Shown: positions 6,180 to 14,450 of the stretch, one piece after another
Numbering within the stretch: position 1 is the stretch's first letter
Layout: every line of letters starts with the position of its first letter
Program-made: the position numbers and the translations under genes
The notes under the pieces: model-generated
Database searches by the model: none
What the model was told of the DNA's origin: nothing
Seen by the model: only the letters and a program-made list of their open reading frames with translations
NCBI GenBank assembly: GCA_018675395.1
Contig: JABGYE010000049.1
Span: 1-17,737, forward strand
Direction of reading: 5' to 3'
Origin: EC70 sp018675395
Lineage (GTDB): Bacteria; Verrucomicrobiota; Verrucomicrobiia; Verrucomicrobiales; DEV007
Length of the DNA stretch: 17,737 nucleotides

Positions 6180-9100
6180 TTAGCTCTTTGAAATTGATTC
6201 ATCAAGATTAAGGATCAGTGACATTACAGCCGCAGTAGCAGCCAGTTCGGCAGACTCAATGTCTGCAGGAGCTTCTCGTACGCCTCCACCGGACAAGTAC
6301 GCTTTGGCCGATTCCTTATTTGATTGGAATTCGGCCAATCTGTCACTGTATTCAGCCAGAAGAATCCTCAACTCTTTGCCTGTCACTTTGCGTGAAGTGG
6401 CTAACCTGAATGCAAAAGCGATGCGATTTTCAACACTCTCCCCCCCCTCGCGAATGGTACGTTCAGCGAAGGCCCTTGCCGCTTCCACGAACTGAGGGTC
6501 ATTGAGAAGAACGAGTGCCTGCAAGGGTGTATTCGTTCTTTCTCTACGGGTGCGGCAAGAATTACGACCATCAGCACCGAGTATGCGCATATTCGCTGCG
6601 GGAATCTGTCGTTTCCAATAGGTGTAGAGGCTTCGTCGGTAAAGTGATTCCCCTTTGCTTTGAGTGAAGGAAACGTTCGACGCACCAATCGCATTACGAC
6701 CAAAAAGCACTGAGGGCTGGTAAGGATTGACTCCGGGGCCTCCTATCTTATTTACTAGAAGACCACTCACTGAAAGAGCATGATCACGAATAAATTCCGC
6801 CTCCAACCTCCGACGAGGAGCATGTGAAAGTAACTCATTCTCTGGATCCATTTCCACAATATCTCTAGTGACCTTACTGGACTGTCTGTAAGTGGCAGAA
6901 GTGACAATCTTACGAATGAGTCGCTTAACGTCCCAACCCGACTCAACAAAATCGATTGCAAGATAATCCAATAATAACCTGTGAGAGGGGCGCTGCCCCT
7001 GCGTCCCAAGGTCCTCTGATGTCTTAACGATACCGTTGCCGAAAATCATTTGCCAGTACCGGTTAACCGCGACTCTGGCAGCGAGAGGATTCTCAGGATC
7101 AGTAATCCAACGTGCAAGCCCTGATCGGTTCTTTGGCAAGTCCGGTGAAAAGGTCATTATTGAAGACGGAGCAGCAGGCTCTACCCTTTCGCCCGGTTTA
7201 TCATATTCTCCCCGCATTAGGACATGAGTGGCTCGAGACTTAGCCTCATCAGCTGCGATCATGCTAACTTCCGCTTTCCCCTCAAGGTCGGACTTACTCT
7301 TCTTGGCAGCGGCAAGGGTTGACCTCTGTTCTTTAAAACCGGACCAACTTTCACGGAAGTAAGCAAGTCTTTTGTCCCGGCCCTCAGGGACCTTCTTGCG
7401 CTCCACCGCACTAGAGCTATCAGTGATACTGACCCGAATATTATCGCCGACCAGTGAAACCTTGAGCCTGTCCCTGTCAGTTAAATTTTCCGGTTTTTCC
7501 AAACCTATTATCAGAGGGTTTTCCTTGCTGAATTTACCTTTGGCTTCACCAACTATTTTCAATTCATGAGCATTGCCCGCTGATGATACGCGCTCAATCC
7601 TTACAGATTCAATGATGCCTGGACTAAGACCTGACAAGGAAATAGCAGCTAAAGGACCCGGGACAGATTCAAAAATTAACTCGTAGTTCTTTTTTCCCGA
7701 CTCAGGGAGGACAGAACCGGGATTAAAGGTCAGCACAGAACGGAAAAGCGCGTCCCCTATTTTGCGTTGAGTGACCTGCTTGCGTGATGAATCGAGCAAA
7801 GAGACAGACACATTATCCAATCTCTCGGGACAACAATCGTTCCGGTTAAAAATAACCACGTGATCAATTGGCATTTCAGATCCAAGATCAATTTCCCACC
7901 AAGCATCTTCTTGCTCCTTCGTGCATGAACATGAACCGAATGAACCGTCCGCGTTCCCATCAATAGCCTTAGATGCAAGGCCTGCAGCAGAATAATCACT
8001 GGACTGGGAAGCCTTTCCTAATCGCCCTACATTCTTACCCAAAGAATAAACTTCAACTTCTGAAATGGTAATGAAGCCTTTCTGACCTTTCGGAAGCGCT
8101 ACTCTCAGATAACGCCCCATGATCTTCGAAGCCTGCACTTTACTCTGAACCTTTTTAGCACTAGAACCTTCGCGCGCATCACTCACTTCCTTAAGATCTT
8201 TCCAGGGAATAGGTTTTTCGAGCTCAATGAGCCATTTTTCAAAGTCCTGGTTAAGCTCGGGAGGCGCCCCCTTCAAAGTTGATTCAATTCCTTTAATTTG
8301 ATCAGCTAATTTTGCTATTTGCTCCGTATGAGCCTGAGAAAGTATCTTTAGGGTCGGAGCCGTTGCGCCTTTAGTATTTCCGCGACCGACTAGGCTATTG
8401 AAGAAACCCGAGAACTGATAATATTCGCGTTGCGATATCGGATCAAATTTGTGATCATGGCACTGAGCACATTCCATGGTCAGTCCGAGGAAGGCAGTCG
8501 CGGTCGTGTTGACGCGATCAACAAGATATTTGATCCGATAATCCTCATCTATGATACCCCCTTCATTGGATGTTGGATTGTTACGAAGAAATCCGGTTGC
8601 CAATTTTTGCTCATTAGCCGCATCAGGGATCAAATCCCCTGAAACTTGCCAAGTAATAAAGTCATTGTATGGAAGGTTCGTATTAAACGCTGAAATCACC
8701 CAGTCCCTCCAAGGATATATGCTGCGGGGGTGATCCTCAAACAATCCGTCAGTGTCCCCGTACCTGGCAACATCCAACCACTCAAGAGCCATCCTTTCTC
8801 CGAACCCCGGAGAATCTAATAGTCGATCAACGGCATCCTCGAAAGCATTATCCGAATTATCTTTAACGAAATTCTCAAGATCAGTGATGGTAGGAGGAAG
8901 CCCAGTAAGATCAAGACTGGCCCTACGCAAGAGCTGTTCTTTTCCTGTAGCAGCCGAAGGCTTCAATCCTAAACTTTCAAGTTTAGACAAAATAAAATAA
9001 TCAATCTCATTTATGACCCAAGGCTTGTCATTGACCCCGGGAAATGGTCGCTTTTGTGGTGACATGAATGCCCAATGACGCTCCCACTTCGCTCCTTCTG

Positions 9101-9443
9101 TGATCCACTCCCCAATCAATTGAATTTCTTTTGCCGTCAGTTCGGATTTCGCATCCTGAGGAGGCATGACCTCATCAGGATCATTGGACGTGATTCGTTT
9201 AAAAATTTCACTCTTATCCGTATGGCCTGCGACGATAGGCACATTACCACTCTCTGCCAAGGCAGCCTTCGCAAACTCTTCACGGTCTAGCCGAAGCCCT
9301 GCCTTTCGGGCTGCAGAGTCCGGCCCATGACACGCAAAGCAACGATCAGCCAAGATTGGTCGGATCTGATCATTGAATGAGACGGCTGACCCCAGCCTCA
9401 TCAAAGAAATCATTAACACAAAGACAGCGGCCCCTTTCATCAT
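6180..9443 (-). CDS. PSCyt1-PSCyt2-F5/8C-PSD1 (DUF1549/DUF1553) secreted multidomain protein
   Basis: This 1087-residue protein has a signal peptide (about 1-20). A planctomycete-type cytochrome c domain follows, with C-F-A-C-H (35-39, heme attachment) and M-P-P at 93-95, where Met93 is the likely axial ligand. A PSCyt2/DUF1549 domain spans about 145-355 and holds a second heme-like motif, C-A-Q-C-H-D-H-K-F-D (325-334). A discoidin-like F5/8 type C region lies at about 440-577 (Y-L-R-V at its start, S-E-V-E-V-Y, A-I-D-G-N, W-W-E-I-D-L-G), suggesting carbohydrate or surface binding. The C-terminal PSD1/DUF1553 domain runs from about 765 (A-R-W-I-T-D-P-E-N-P and A-V-N-R-Y-W). Biochemical function of these families is largely unknown; a surface or periplasmic redox role on polymers is inferred. 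Its ATG overlaps the upstream DUF1501 stop by 4 nt, so the two are translationally coupled. Confidence 0.93.
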   Translation of the reverse strand: MMKGAAVFVLMISLMRLGSAVSFNDQIRPILADRCFACHGPDSAARKAGLRLDREEFAKAALAESGNVPIVAGHTDKSEIFKRITSNDPDEVMPPQDAKSELTAKEIQLIGEWITEGAKWERHWAFMSPQKRPFPGVNDKPWVINEIDYFILSKLESLGLKPSAATGKEQLLRRASLDLTGLPPTITDLENFVKDNSDNAFEDAVDRLLDSPGFGERMALEWLDVARYGDTDGLFEDHPRSIYPWRDWVISAFNTNLPYNDFITWQVSGDLIPDAANEQKLATGFLRNNPTSNEGGIIDEDYRIKYLVDRVNTTATAFLGLTMECAQCHDHKFDPISQREYYQFSGFFNSLVGRGNTKGATAPTLKILSQAHTEQIAKLADQIKGIESTLKGAPPELNQDFEKWLIELEKPIPWKDLKEVSDAREGSSAKKVQSKVQASKIMGRYLRVALPKGQKGFITISEVEVYSLGKNVGRLGKASQSSDYSAAGLASKAIDGNADGSFGSCSCTKEQEDAWWEIDLGSEMPIDHVVIFNRNDCCPERLDNVSVSLLDSSRKQVTQRKIGDALFRSVLTFNPGSVLPESGKKNYELIFESVPGPLAAISLSGLSPGIIESVRIERVSSAGNAHELKIVGEAKGKFSKENPLIIGLEKPENLTDRDRLKVSLVGDNIRVSITDSSSAVERKKVPEGRDKRLAYFRESWSGFKEQRSTLAAAKKSKSDLEGKAEVSMIAADEAKSRATHVLMRGEYDKPGERVEPAAPSSIMTFSPDLPKNRSGLARWITDPENPLAARVAVNRYWQMIFGNGIVKTSEDLGTQGQRPSHRLLLDYLAIDFVESGWDVKRLIRKIVTSATYRQSSKVTRDIVEMDPENELLSHAPRRRLEAEFIRDHALSVSGLLVNKIGGPGVNPYQPSVLFGRNAIGASNVSFTQSKGESLYRRSLYTYWKRQIPAANMRILGADGRNSCRTRRERTNTPLQALVLLNDPQFVEAARAFAERTIREGGESVENRIAFAFRLATSRKVTGKELRILLAEYSDRLAEFQSNKESAKAYLSGGGVREAPADIESAELAATAAVMSLILNLDESISKS

Positions 9444-10921
9444 GAAACGATAGGTTGGATAACTTTGCCATGGACGTCCGTGAGTCGGAACCGGCGGCCT
9501 TGATATTTAAATACGAGCCGTTCATGGTCAATGCCCATCAAATGCATGACCGTTGCCTGAAAGTCATGAACGTGAACAGGATCCTTTGCTATATTGTACC
9601 CGACCTGATCAGTTTCACCATATGTCATTCCGGCCCTGATACCGCCACCTGCCATCCAGTAAGTGAAACATCTCGGATGATGATCTCTACCATTGGCTGC
9701 CTTACCTGCACCTCCCTGACTATAAGTGGTCCGACCAAATTCACCTCCCCATATGACAAGAGTCTCATCAAGCATACCTCGCTGCTTCAGATCAGTGACT
9801 AGAGCGGCGCAGGCCTGGTCCGTGTCCTTGCACTGCTTCGGCAAGGCACCAATGAGGCCACCGTGCTGGTCCCAACCACGGTGATACAATTGAATGAACC
9901 TTACTCCACGCTCTGCTAGGCGCCGAGCCAACAATGCATTCGCCGCAAATTTTCCAGGCGTCTGACATTCTGGTCCATAAAGGTCAAGTACTGACTTTGG
10001 TTCATCACTAATGCTCGTCGCTTCAGGAACAGACATCTGCATCCGGAATGCCATTTCATATTGAGCAATACGCGTTGCAATTTCCTGATCTCCAAAAGCT
10101 TCAAACTGCATCTTGTTGAGAGACTCCATTCGGTTAACCATCCTTCTCCTCGCTTCCACACTTTCACCGGGTTGACTGTTCAAATAGAGGACTGGAGTTT
10201 TCCCTCCACGGAATTGAACTCCCTGATGAAGGCTCGGTAAAAAACCACTACTCCACAACTTACTGTACACGGGCTGACTCCCCGGCCGCCCGGTCCCATT
10301 GGATATGAGAACACAGAAAGCAGGGAGGTCCTTATTGTCAGTACCCAAACCATAACTCATCCATGCTCCGAAACTTGGCCGTCCCGGTTGCTGATGACCG
10401 GTCTGGAAAAATGTCACACCAGGATCATGATTGATTGCCTCAGTATGCATTGATTTCACAAAACAAATATCGTCAGCAATCGATGCGGTATGGGGTAAAA
10501 TATCGCTTAACCATGCTCCGCTCCTTCCGTGTTGTTTAAATTTAAAATTCGATCGTGCGACCGGGAAAGATGACTGTCCGGCAGTCATGCCAGTTAGCCT
10601 TTGATTCTTCTTTACAAATCCCTCCTTGCTCCAGGACTTCGACTTTTCATCGTATTTCTTGAACAGTTCCTGACCATGAAACTCGTCCAACTTGGGCTTG
10701 TAATCGAAAAGGTCCTGCTGAGCAGGGGCACCGTTCATGAAGAGAAAAATAATCCGCTTCGCCTTCGGAGCAAAATGCGACGCCTGTTCCGAAATCTTTG
10801 AAGCCAGGGCCTCAGGAGCCAACATCGAATTCAATGCAATTGAGCCTATGCCAGCCGACCCCGCTCTCAGGAGATGACGCCGCGTCGATAAGTTCTTGTA
10901 TGCATCCTCAATGATGTCCAT
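9440..10921 (-). CDS. DUF1501 (sulfatase-like fold) protein with Tat signal
   Basis: The 493-residue product opens with a twin-arginine signal (T-R-R-H-L-L-R, residues 13-19, then a hydrophobic stretch ending near A-L-A). R-I-I-F-L-F-M-N-G-A-P-A-Q-Q-D-L-F-D follows, the typical DUF1501 start, with later N-H-D-P, G-W-D-Q-H-G-G and W-G-G-E-F-G-R-T segments. DUF1501 proteins are related to the alkaline phosphatase/sulfatase superfamily, and the conserved Asp/His pattern suggests metal binding, but no activity is firmly established. They are very often encoded beside PSCyt/DUF1553 proteins in PVC bacteria, as here, and the two probably act together outside the cytoplasm. The start has only a weak GGA upstream. 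The stop TGA (9442-9440) shares bases with the next gene's ATG. It is 43 nt downstream of the PQQ-like gene, suggesting one operon. Confidence 0.93.
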   Translation of the reverse strand: MDIIEDAYKNLSTRRHLLRAGSAGIGSIALNSMLAPEALASKISEQASHFAPKAKRIIFLFMNGAPAQQDLFDYKPKLDEFHGQELFKKYDEKSKSWSKEGFVKKNQRLTGMTAGQSSFPVARSNFKFKQHGRSGAWLSDILPHTASIADDICFVKSMHTEAINHDPGVTFFQTGHQQPGRPSFGAWMSYGLGTDNKDLPAFCVLISNGTGRPGSQPVYSKLWSSGFLPSLHQGVQFRGGKTPVLYLNSQPGESVEARRRMVNRMESLNKMQFEAFGDQEIATRIAQYEMAFRMQMSVPEATSISDEPKSVLDLYGPECQTPGKFAANALLARRLAERGVRFIQLYHRGWDQHGGLIGALPKQCKDTDQACAALVTDLKQRGMLDETLVIWGGEFGRTTYSQGGAGKAANGRDHHPRCFTYWMAGGGIRAGMTYGETDQVGYNIAKDPVHVHDFQATVMHLMGIDHERLVFKYQGRRFRLTDVHGKVIQPIVS

Positions 10922-10964
10922 TTATCCAATATATTAATTCTATTTTACGTATTCAGGATCTTCT

Positions 10965-12224
10965 TCATTTCCCAATCCGATATAAATTATTCAGAGAACG
11001 GATATAGATCGCTCCTTCTCCGATTGCGTATGAGGCTAGGGTCCTCTCATTGATAGGGTTCCTTGCCAGAACTTCAAATTTCTTTCCTGTCTTAATGACG
11101 GTAGTCTGGCCCTGTTCATCTAGGAAATAAATCCGCCCATTCGAATGGACGGGAGAAGCAGACATCGGCCCCGCAGTGCGCTCCTGCCATATCACTTCTC
11201 CAGTCATAGGATCAACGCAAGTTGCAATACCTCCATCGGAAATGAAATACAAAAGATCATCCACAATCAATACAGAAGGAGTATGAGGAGCCCTCTTCGT
11301 AATCTCCCACTCAACGTGCGAATCCGTTACATCTCCCTTCGAATCTTTATCAACTCTGATTCCCAGAAGCGTCGATCTCTCATAGCCTGTCCCAACAAAG
11401 ACTATGTCCTTATAGAGTACCGGCTTCGGGATAACTGACCATCCACGGTAAGTCACATTCCAGAGCTCCTCTCCGCTCATTGGATCATAAGAAAAAACAG
11501 CACCGCTGGCCGGGCTAATTAATTGCTTCTTACCTTTAACATTAATAAGTGTCGGCGTACTGAATGAAAACTTCTTATTCTGTGGTGTATCTGATCGTGA
11601 CTTTTTCCAAGCCACTTTCCCATTCTTCTTGTACAACGCAACGATGAAAGGATCCGTCCCAGCATCAGCACTAAAGATCAGAAGATCACCAACAACGATC
11701 GGCGTTCCGCCATTACCATGAACCGGATTATAGCCCAACTCTTTATTGGCCCAAACTATTTCACCTTTAAGATCAAGACATGCAGTTCCCATGTGCCCGA
11801 AGTGCACATACACTTTACCATTCTCAATAATGGGAGTCGGACTAGCATGAGAATTTTTGTGATGAATGGGCCTTGAAGATGATTTCTGGTCAAAGACTTT
11901 AGTATCCCAAACAGTTTTACCATTTTCAGCATCAAAGCAAAGAACTCTCAATTCTCTTTTCACTGCCGTAGCGTCTTGATTATCGCCTTGGGCATATGCA
12001 GTAGTTAGATAAATTCTTCCATCTGACAAGACAGGCGAGGACCATCCCTTGCCTGGCACTGGAACCTTCCATCTCACATTCTCAGTCGCACTCCACTTCA
12101 GTGGAAGAGACTTTACCTTTGCATGCCCGTCCTCGGTCGGACCTCGAAACCTTGGCCAATCATTGGCTGAACATAAGGTTGAAAAAAGTAACGCGTGCAG
12201 GAAATGGATAATTAAAATCTTCAT
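10965..12224 (-). CDS. Secreted PQQ-like beta-propeller repeat protein
   Basis: The 419-residue protein has a signal peptide (about 1-20, cleavage near C-S-A|N-D). D-W-P-R-F-R-G-P-T-E-D-G follows, a characteristic start of PVC beta-propeller proteins. Repeated blade motifs are seen: W-S-S-P-V-L-S-D-G-R-I-Y-L, C-F-D-A-E-N-G-K-T-V-W, G-E-L-L-equivalent S-G-E-E-L-W, C-V-D-P-M-T-G-E-V-I-W and S-P-V-H-S-N-G-R-I-Y-F-L. These A-x-x-x-G-x-x-x-W repeats define PQQ/BamB-like propellers. Whether it binds PQQ is not shown; many relatives are scaffolds. The Cys at 18 does not fit a lipobox because the residue before it is Leu. It is the first gene of the minus-strand operon with DUF1501 and PSCyt/PSD1 genes, so it may be their partner or an electron-transfer dehydrogenase subunit. 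No clear ribosome site is present. Confidence 0.9.
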   Translation of the reverse strand: MKILIIHFLHALLFSTLCSANDWPRFRGPTEDGHAKVKSLPLKWSATENVRWKVPVPGKGWSSPVLSDGRIYLTTAYAQGDNQDATAVKRELRVLCFDAENGKTVWDTKVFDQKSSSRPIHHKNSHASPTPIIENGKVYVHFGHMGTACLDLKGEIVWANKELGYNPVHGNGGTPIVVGDLLIFSADAGTDPFIVALYKKNGKVAWKKSRSDTPQNKKFSFSTPTLINVKGKKQLISPASGAVFSYDPMSGEELWNVTYRGWSVIPKPVLYKDIVFVGTGYERSTLLGIRVDKDSKGDVTDSHVEWEITKRAPHTPSVLIVDDLLYFISDGGIATCVDPMTGEVIWQERTAGPMSASPVHSNGRIYFLDEQGQTTVIKTGKKFEVLARNPINERTLASYAIGEGAIYIRSLNNLYRIGK

Positions 12225-12348
12225 AGAATCACTTAAAATTAAATCAGACCATAGTCGAACTTCAATAATTGTTATCTAATTCAACGAAAATGCTATATTT
12301 TGTAGAGTTCCTAGCAATAATAGACAAAGCGCCTTAAATGGCATTCTA
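12225..12348. promoter_or_regulatory. Divergent promoter region between the PQQ-like operon and the aldolase gene
   Basis: This 124-bp AT-rich gap lies between divergent genes. On the plus strand T-G-C-TATATT (12291-12299) fits an extended -10 element; the nearest -35-like hexamer TTGTTA (12269-12274) is 19 nt away. Transcription would start near 12306, about 43 nt before the ATG. On the minus strand TTGAAG (12265-12260) and TTTAAT (12243-12238) are 16 nt apart, giving a very short leader for the PQQ-like gene. No gene or strong palindrome is seen. Pattern matches only. Confidence 0.35.
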
Positions 12349-13290
12349 ATGATGGAAAATAATAAAGATTTCGAACCTCTTAAGGGCCTAATAGCAGCGA
12401 CCTTCACTCCATTTGATCAGGATGGACAACTTAACCTCGATCCAGTTCCAAGGATCGTAGAGCATCATGCAAAATGCTCTATCAATGCACTGTTCATCAA
12501 CGGCACGACTGGCGAAGGCCCCTCACTCACGGAACAGGAACGAATCATCGTTGCCGATTCGTATACTAAGGAGGCTAAAGCCCATGGCATTAAAACCATT
12601 ATTCATGTTGGACACGAATCATTACAAACTGCCGGTTCACTGGCCACTCATGCCGCAGAAATTGGAGCCGATTGCATCTCAGCAGTCCCCACTTCTTATT
12701 TTAAACCTTCTAGCCTCAACGGTCTCATTGATCATCTGACAGCAATCACTTCGTACGCCCCAAAAGTCCCCTTTTACTACTATCTCATACCTCGAATGAA
12801 CAGCGTCCAGTTTGACATGCTTGACCTTCTTAAAGCCGCCGAAAAGAATCTTCCAAGCTTAGTAGGAATTAAATACTCAGCGACTGAATTATCAACTTTT
12901 GTGGAATGCAAAAAATATAAGGATGGGAAATACAATATGCTCTATGGAGCAGATGAAATGTTACTTGCTGGACTGGCCATGGGCGCTGACGGCGCCGTCG
13001 GCTCAACTTATAATTTCCTTGCGCCTCTATATAATAAAATCATTTCTGAATTTGAATCAGGGAACAAAGAATCCGCGCAAACCTATCAAGCAAAGTCAGC
13101 CGAGTTAATTCGTGCAATCATAAGTACAGCAGGAATGCCCGGCCTGAAAGCCGCTATGGCCATTGCCGGTTTTGACTGCGGCCCTCACAGGCTACCACTG
13201 AAGACACCCTCTCCTGGAATTGTGGATGAACTACGCAACCGACTCGAGTCCACTGGATTCCTAGAATGGAATGTGCCAAAGGGCGAATGA
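12349..13290 (+). CDS. N-acetylneuraminate lyase-like aldolase (DHDPS/NAL superfamily)
   Basis: The 313-residue protein is a class I pyruvate aldolase with a TIM-barrel fold. N-G-T-T-G-E-G (51-57) forms the pyruvate-carboxylate loop. Tyr145 in F-Y-Y-Y-L-I-P is the likely proton-relay tyrosine, and Lys175 in G-I-K-Y-S the Schiff-base lysine. The second half, with G-A-D-E-M-L-L-A-G-L, G-A-D-G-A-V-G-S-T-Y-N and P-H-R-L-P-L, resembles animal-type N-acetylneuraminate lyase, which cleaves sialic acid to N-acetylmannosamine and pyruvate. The residues after the catalytic Tyr (L-I-P-R-M-N-S) differ from the usual H/N-I-P-A-L-x-G, so the substrate may be another 2-keto acid. Two adjacent ATGs exist (12349, 12352), neither with a Shine-Dalgarno. 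A carrier gene follows. Family call is firm; sialic acid specificity is uncertain. Confidence 0.85.
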   Translation: MMENNKDFEPLKGLIAATFTPFDQDGQLNLDPVPRIVEHHAKCSINALFINGTTGEGPSLTEQERIIVADSYTKEAKAHGIKTIIHVGHESLQTAGSLATHAAEIGADCISAVPTSYFKPSSLNGLIDHLTAITSYAPKVPFYYYLIPRMNSVQFDMLDLLKAAEKNLPSLVGIKYSATELSTFVECKKYKDGKYNMLYGADEMLLAGLAMGADGAVGSTYNFLAPLYNKIISEFESGNKESAQTYQAKSAELIRAIISTAGMPGLKAAMAIAGFDCGPHRLPLKTPSPGIVDELRNRLESTGFLEWNVPKGE

Positions 13291-13330
13291 GCTATAGGGG
13301 CAGCAATAGAACTAATAGAATCCTAGCATC

Positions 13331-14296
13331 TTGCTCAGTTATTTTACGATTTTCGCGGCCTGCGCCCCTGTATTTATTATCATAGCAAGCGGCTACGTTT
13401 GCAGGCGGCTAAAGATCTTATCCAAAGAATCTGATAATTCACTAGTCAAACTCACGCTCAATCTTCTCTTCCCAGCCTTCATCATCAACCATATCCTTGG
13501 AAACCCCAAGCTAACGGACACATCAACGATTGCAACGGCAACAGGGACCGGTTTCTTTTTCCTAATTTTGAGCATTGGAATTTGCTTCTACTTATCAGTA
13601 TTCCTTAAATCAACAAATGAGCAGCGACGCGCGTTCGCAGTCACGACCGGATTACAGAACTACGGATTCATTCCAATCCCAATAATATATGCGCTCTTCC
13701 CTGAAAGCAGTGTCGGCACCATTGGCGTTCTGCTAATGCATTCAATAGGTGTTGAAATTGCTCTGTGGACTGCAGGAGTCATGATGCTCAGCGGCAATCA
13801 AAAAGGGAGCTGGAAAAGACTCCTTAACACACCACTAATAACGACTCTGGCCTGCTTAATTGCTAATTCAGTCGGAGCCGGCAACTGGCTTCACGGAAAA
13901 CTTGAAGGCACCTCAAAGATGCTTGGCGATTGCGCCATACCTCTCAGCCTTCTTCTGATAGGAGCCACCGTCTATGACCTTCTACATGGCGCAAATGGAA
14001 ATAAAGTGAAGCAAAACAAGACCCCAGAAGCGATCCTTGCGGTAGGACTGAGGATGATCATTTTACCATCACTCATTTTGTTATATGCCAAGTACTCTCC
14101 GGTATCACCTGAACTAAAAAAAGTACTAGTGATCCAAGCCGCAATGCCGGCAGCAGTATTCCCAATAATTCTCACTAAACAGTACGGAGGAGACACCGAA
14201 ACAGCGGTACGGATTGTTATTATAACAACCCTCATCTCCATCATCTCTATACCTCCAGTAATTGTATTCGGACTCTGGATCATGGGACTGAGCTAA
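13331..14296 (+). CDS. AEC-family transporter (auxin efflux carrier type)
   Basis: The 321-residue protein is hydrophobic throughout, with about ten predicted membrane helices in two groups around a polar centre (roughly residues 215-235, N-G-N-K-V-K-Q-N-K). Family features are the first helix running into G-Y-V-C-R-R-L-K-I-L, N-L-L-F-P-A-F-I in helix 2, N-Y-G-F-I-P-I-P near residue 115, and a late P-A-A-V-F-P-I segment. AEC members include bacterial malate/malonate carriers and auxin exporters; the substrate here is unknown, and a small carboxylate is a reasonable guess given the neighbouring aldolase and dld. The start is TTG: an in-frame TAG at 13316-13318 leaves no upstream ATG or GTG, and the TTG start gives a normal N-terminus. 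The gap to the aldolase stop is 40 nt, so co-transcription is likely. Confidence 0.87.
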   Translation: MLSYFTIFAACAPVFIIIASGYVCRRLKILSKESDNSLVKLTLNLLFPAFIINHILGNPKLTDTSTIATATGTGFFFLILSIGICFYLSVFLKSTNEQRRAFAVTTGLQNYGFIPIPIIYALFPESSVGTIGVLLMHSIGVEIALWTAGVMMLSGNQKGSWKRLLNTPLITTLACLIANSVGAGNWLHGKLEGTSKMLGDCAIPLSLLLIGATVYDLLHGANGNKVKQNKTPEAILAVGLRMIILPSLILLYAKYSPVSPELKKVLVIQAAMPAAVFPIILTKQYGGDTETAVRIVIITTLISIISIPPVIVFGLWIMGLS

Positions 14297-14450
14297 AACT
14301 AAAAGTAAGCTTCCACTTTGGTTCGTCTTGACCTAAGATTATTATCCTTTTGAAAGACAGTAAGGACACCCTCAGAACCCAACAGCCCCTAATTCTTCAC
14401 AGAAAAGGGTTCTTCGGAGATCATGAGCTTACTTTAGGTTAAGACAGAAA
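14297..14450 (+). promoter_or_regulatory. Possible structured leader with nested inverted repeats upstream of dld
   Basis: The 154-nt gap before dld contains nested complementary arms. AAAGTAAGCT (14302-14311) pairs perfectly with AGCTTACTTT (14426-14435); after one bulged A, CT (14299-14300) pairs with AG (14436-14437). Inside, AGAACCC (14374-14380) pairs with GGGTTCT (14407-14413), and within that loop TTCT/AGAA (14393-14396/14401-14404) close a 4-nt loop. A further small hairpin is possible at 14327-14339 (TCTT/AAGA). The outer stem ends 13 nt before the dld ATG and overlaps the AGG at 14436-14438, the only ribosome-site-like sequence there. This could be a cis-regulatory RNA, or the arms could be separated operator half-sites. 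TTGACC at 14328 lacks a fitting -10. No T-run marks a terminator. Confidence 0.35.

Noticed and set aside
14328..14354. TTGACC as a -35 box for dld
   Set aside because: No acceptable -10 hexamer lies 15-19 nt downstream; the sequence there reads TGAAAG-like.
14374..14413. AGAACCC/GGGTTCT stem as terminator of the AEC gene
   Set aside because: No T-tract follows the right arm, and the loop is 26 nt. It is better treated as part of the dld leader.
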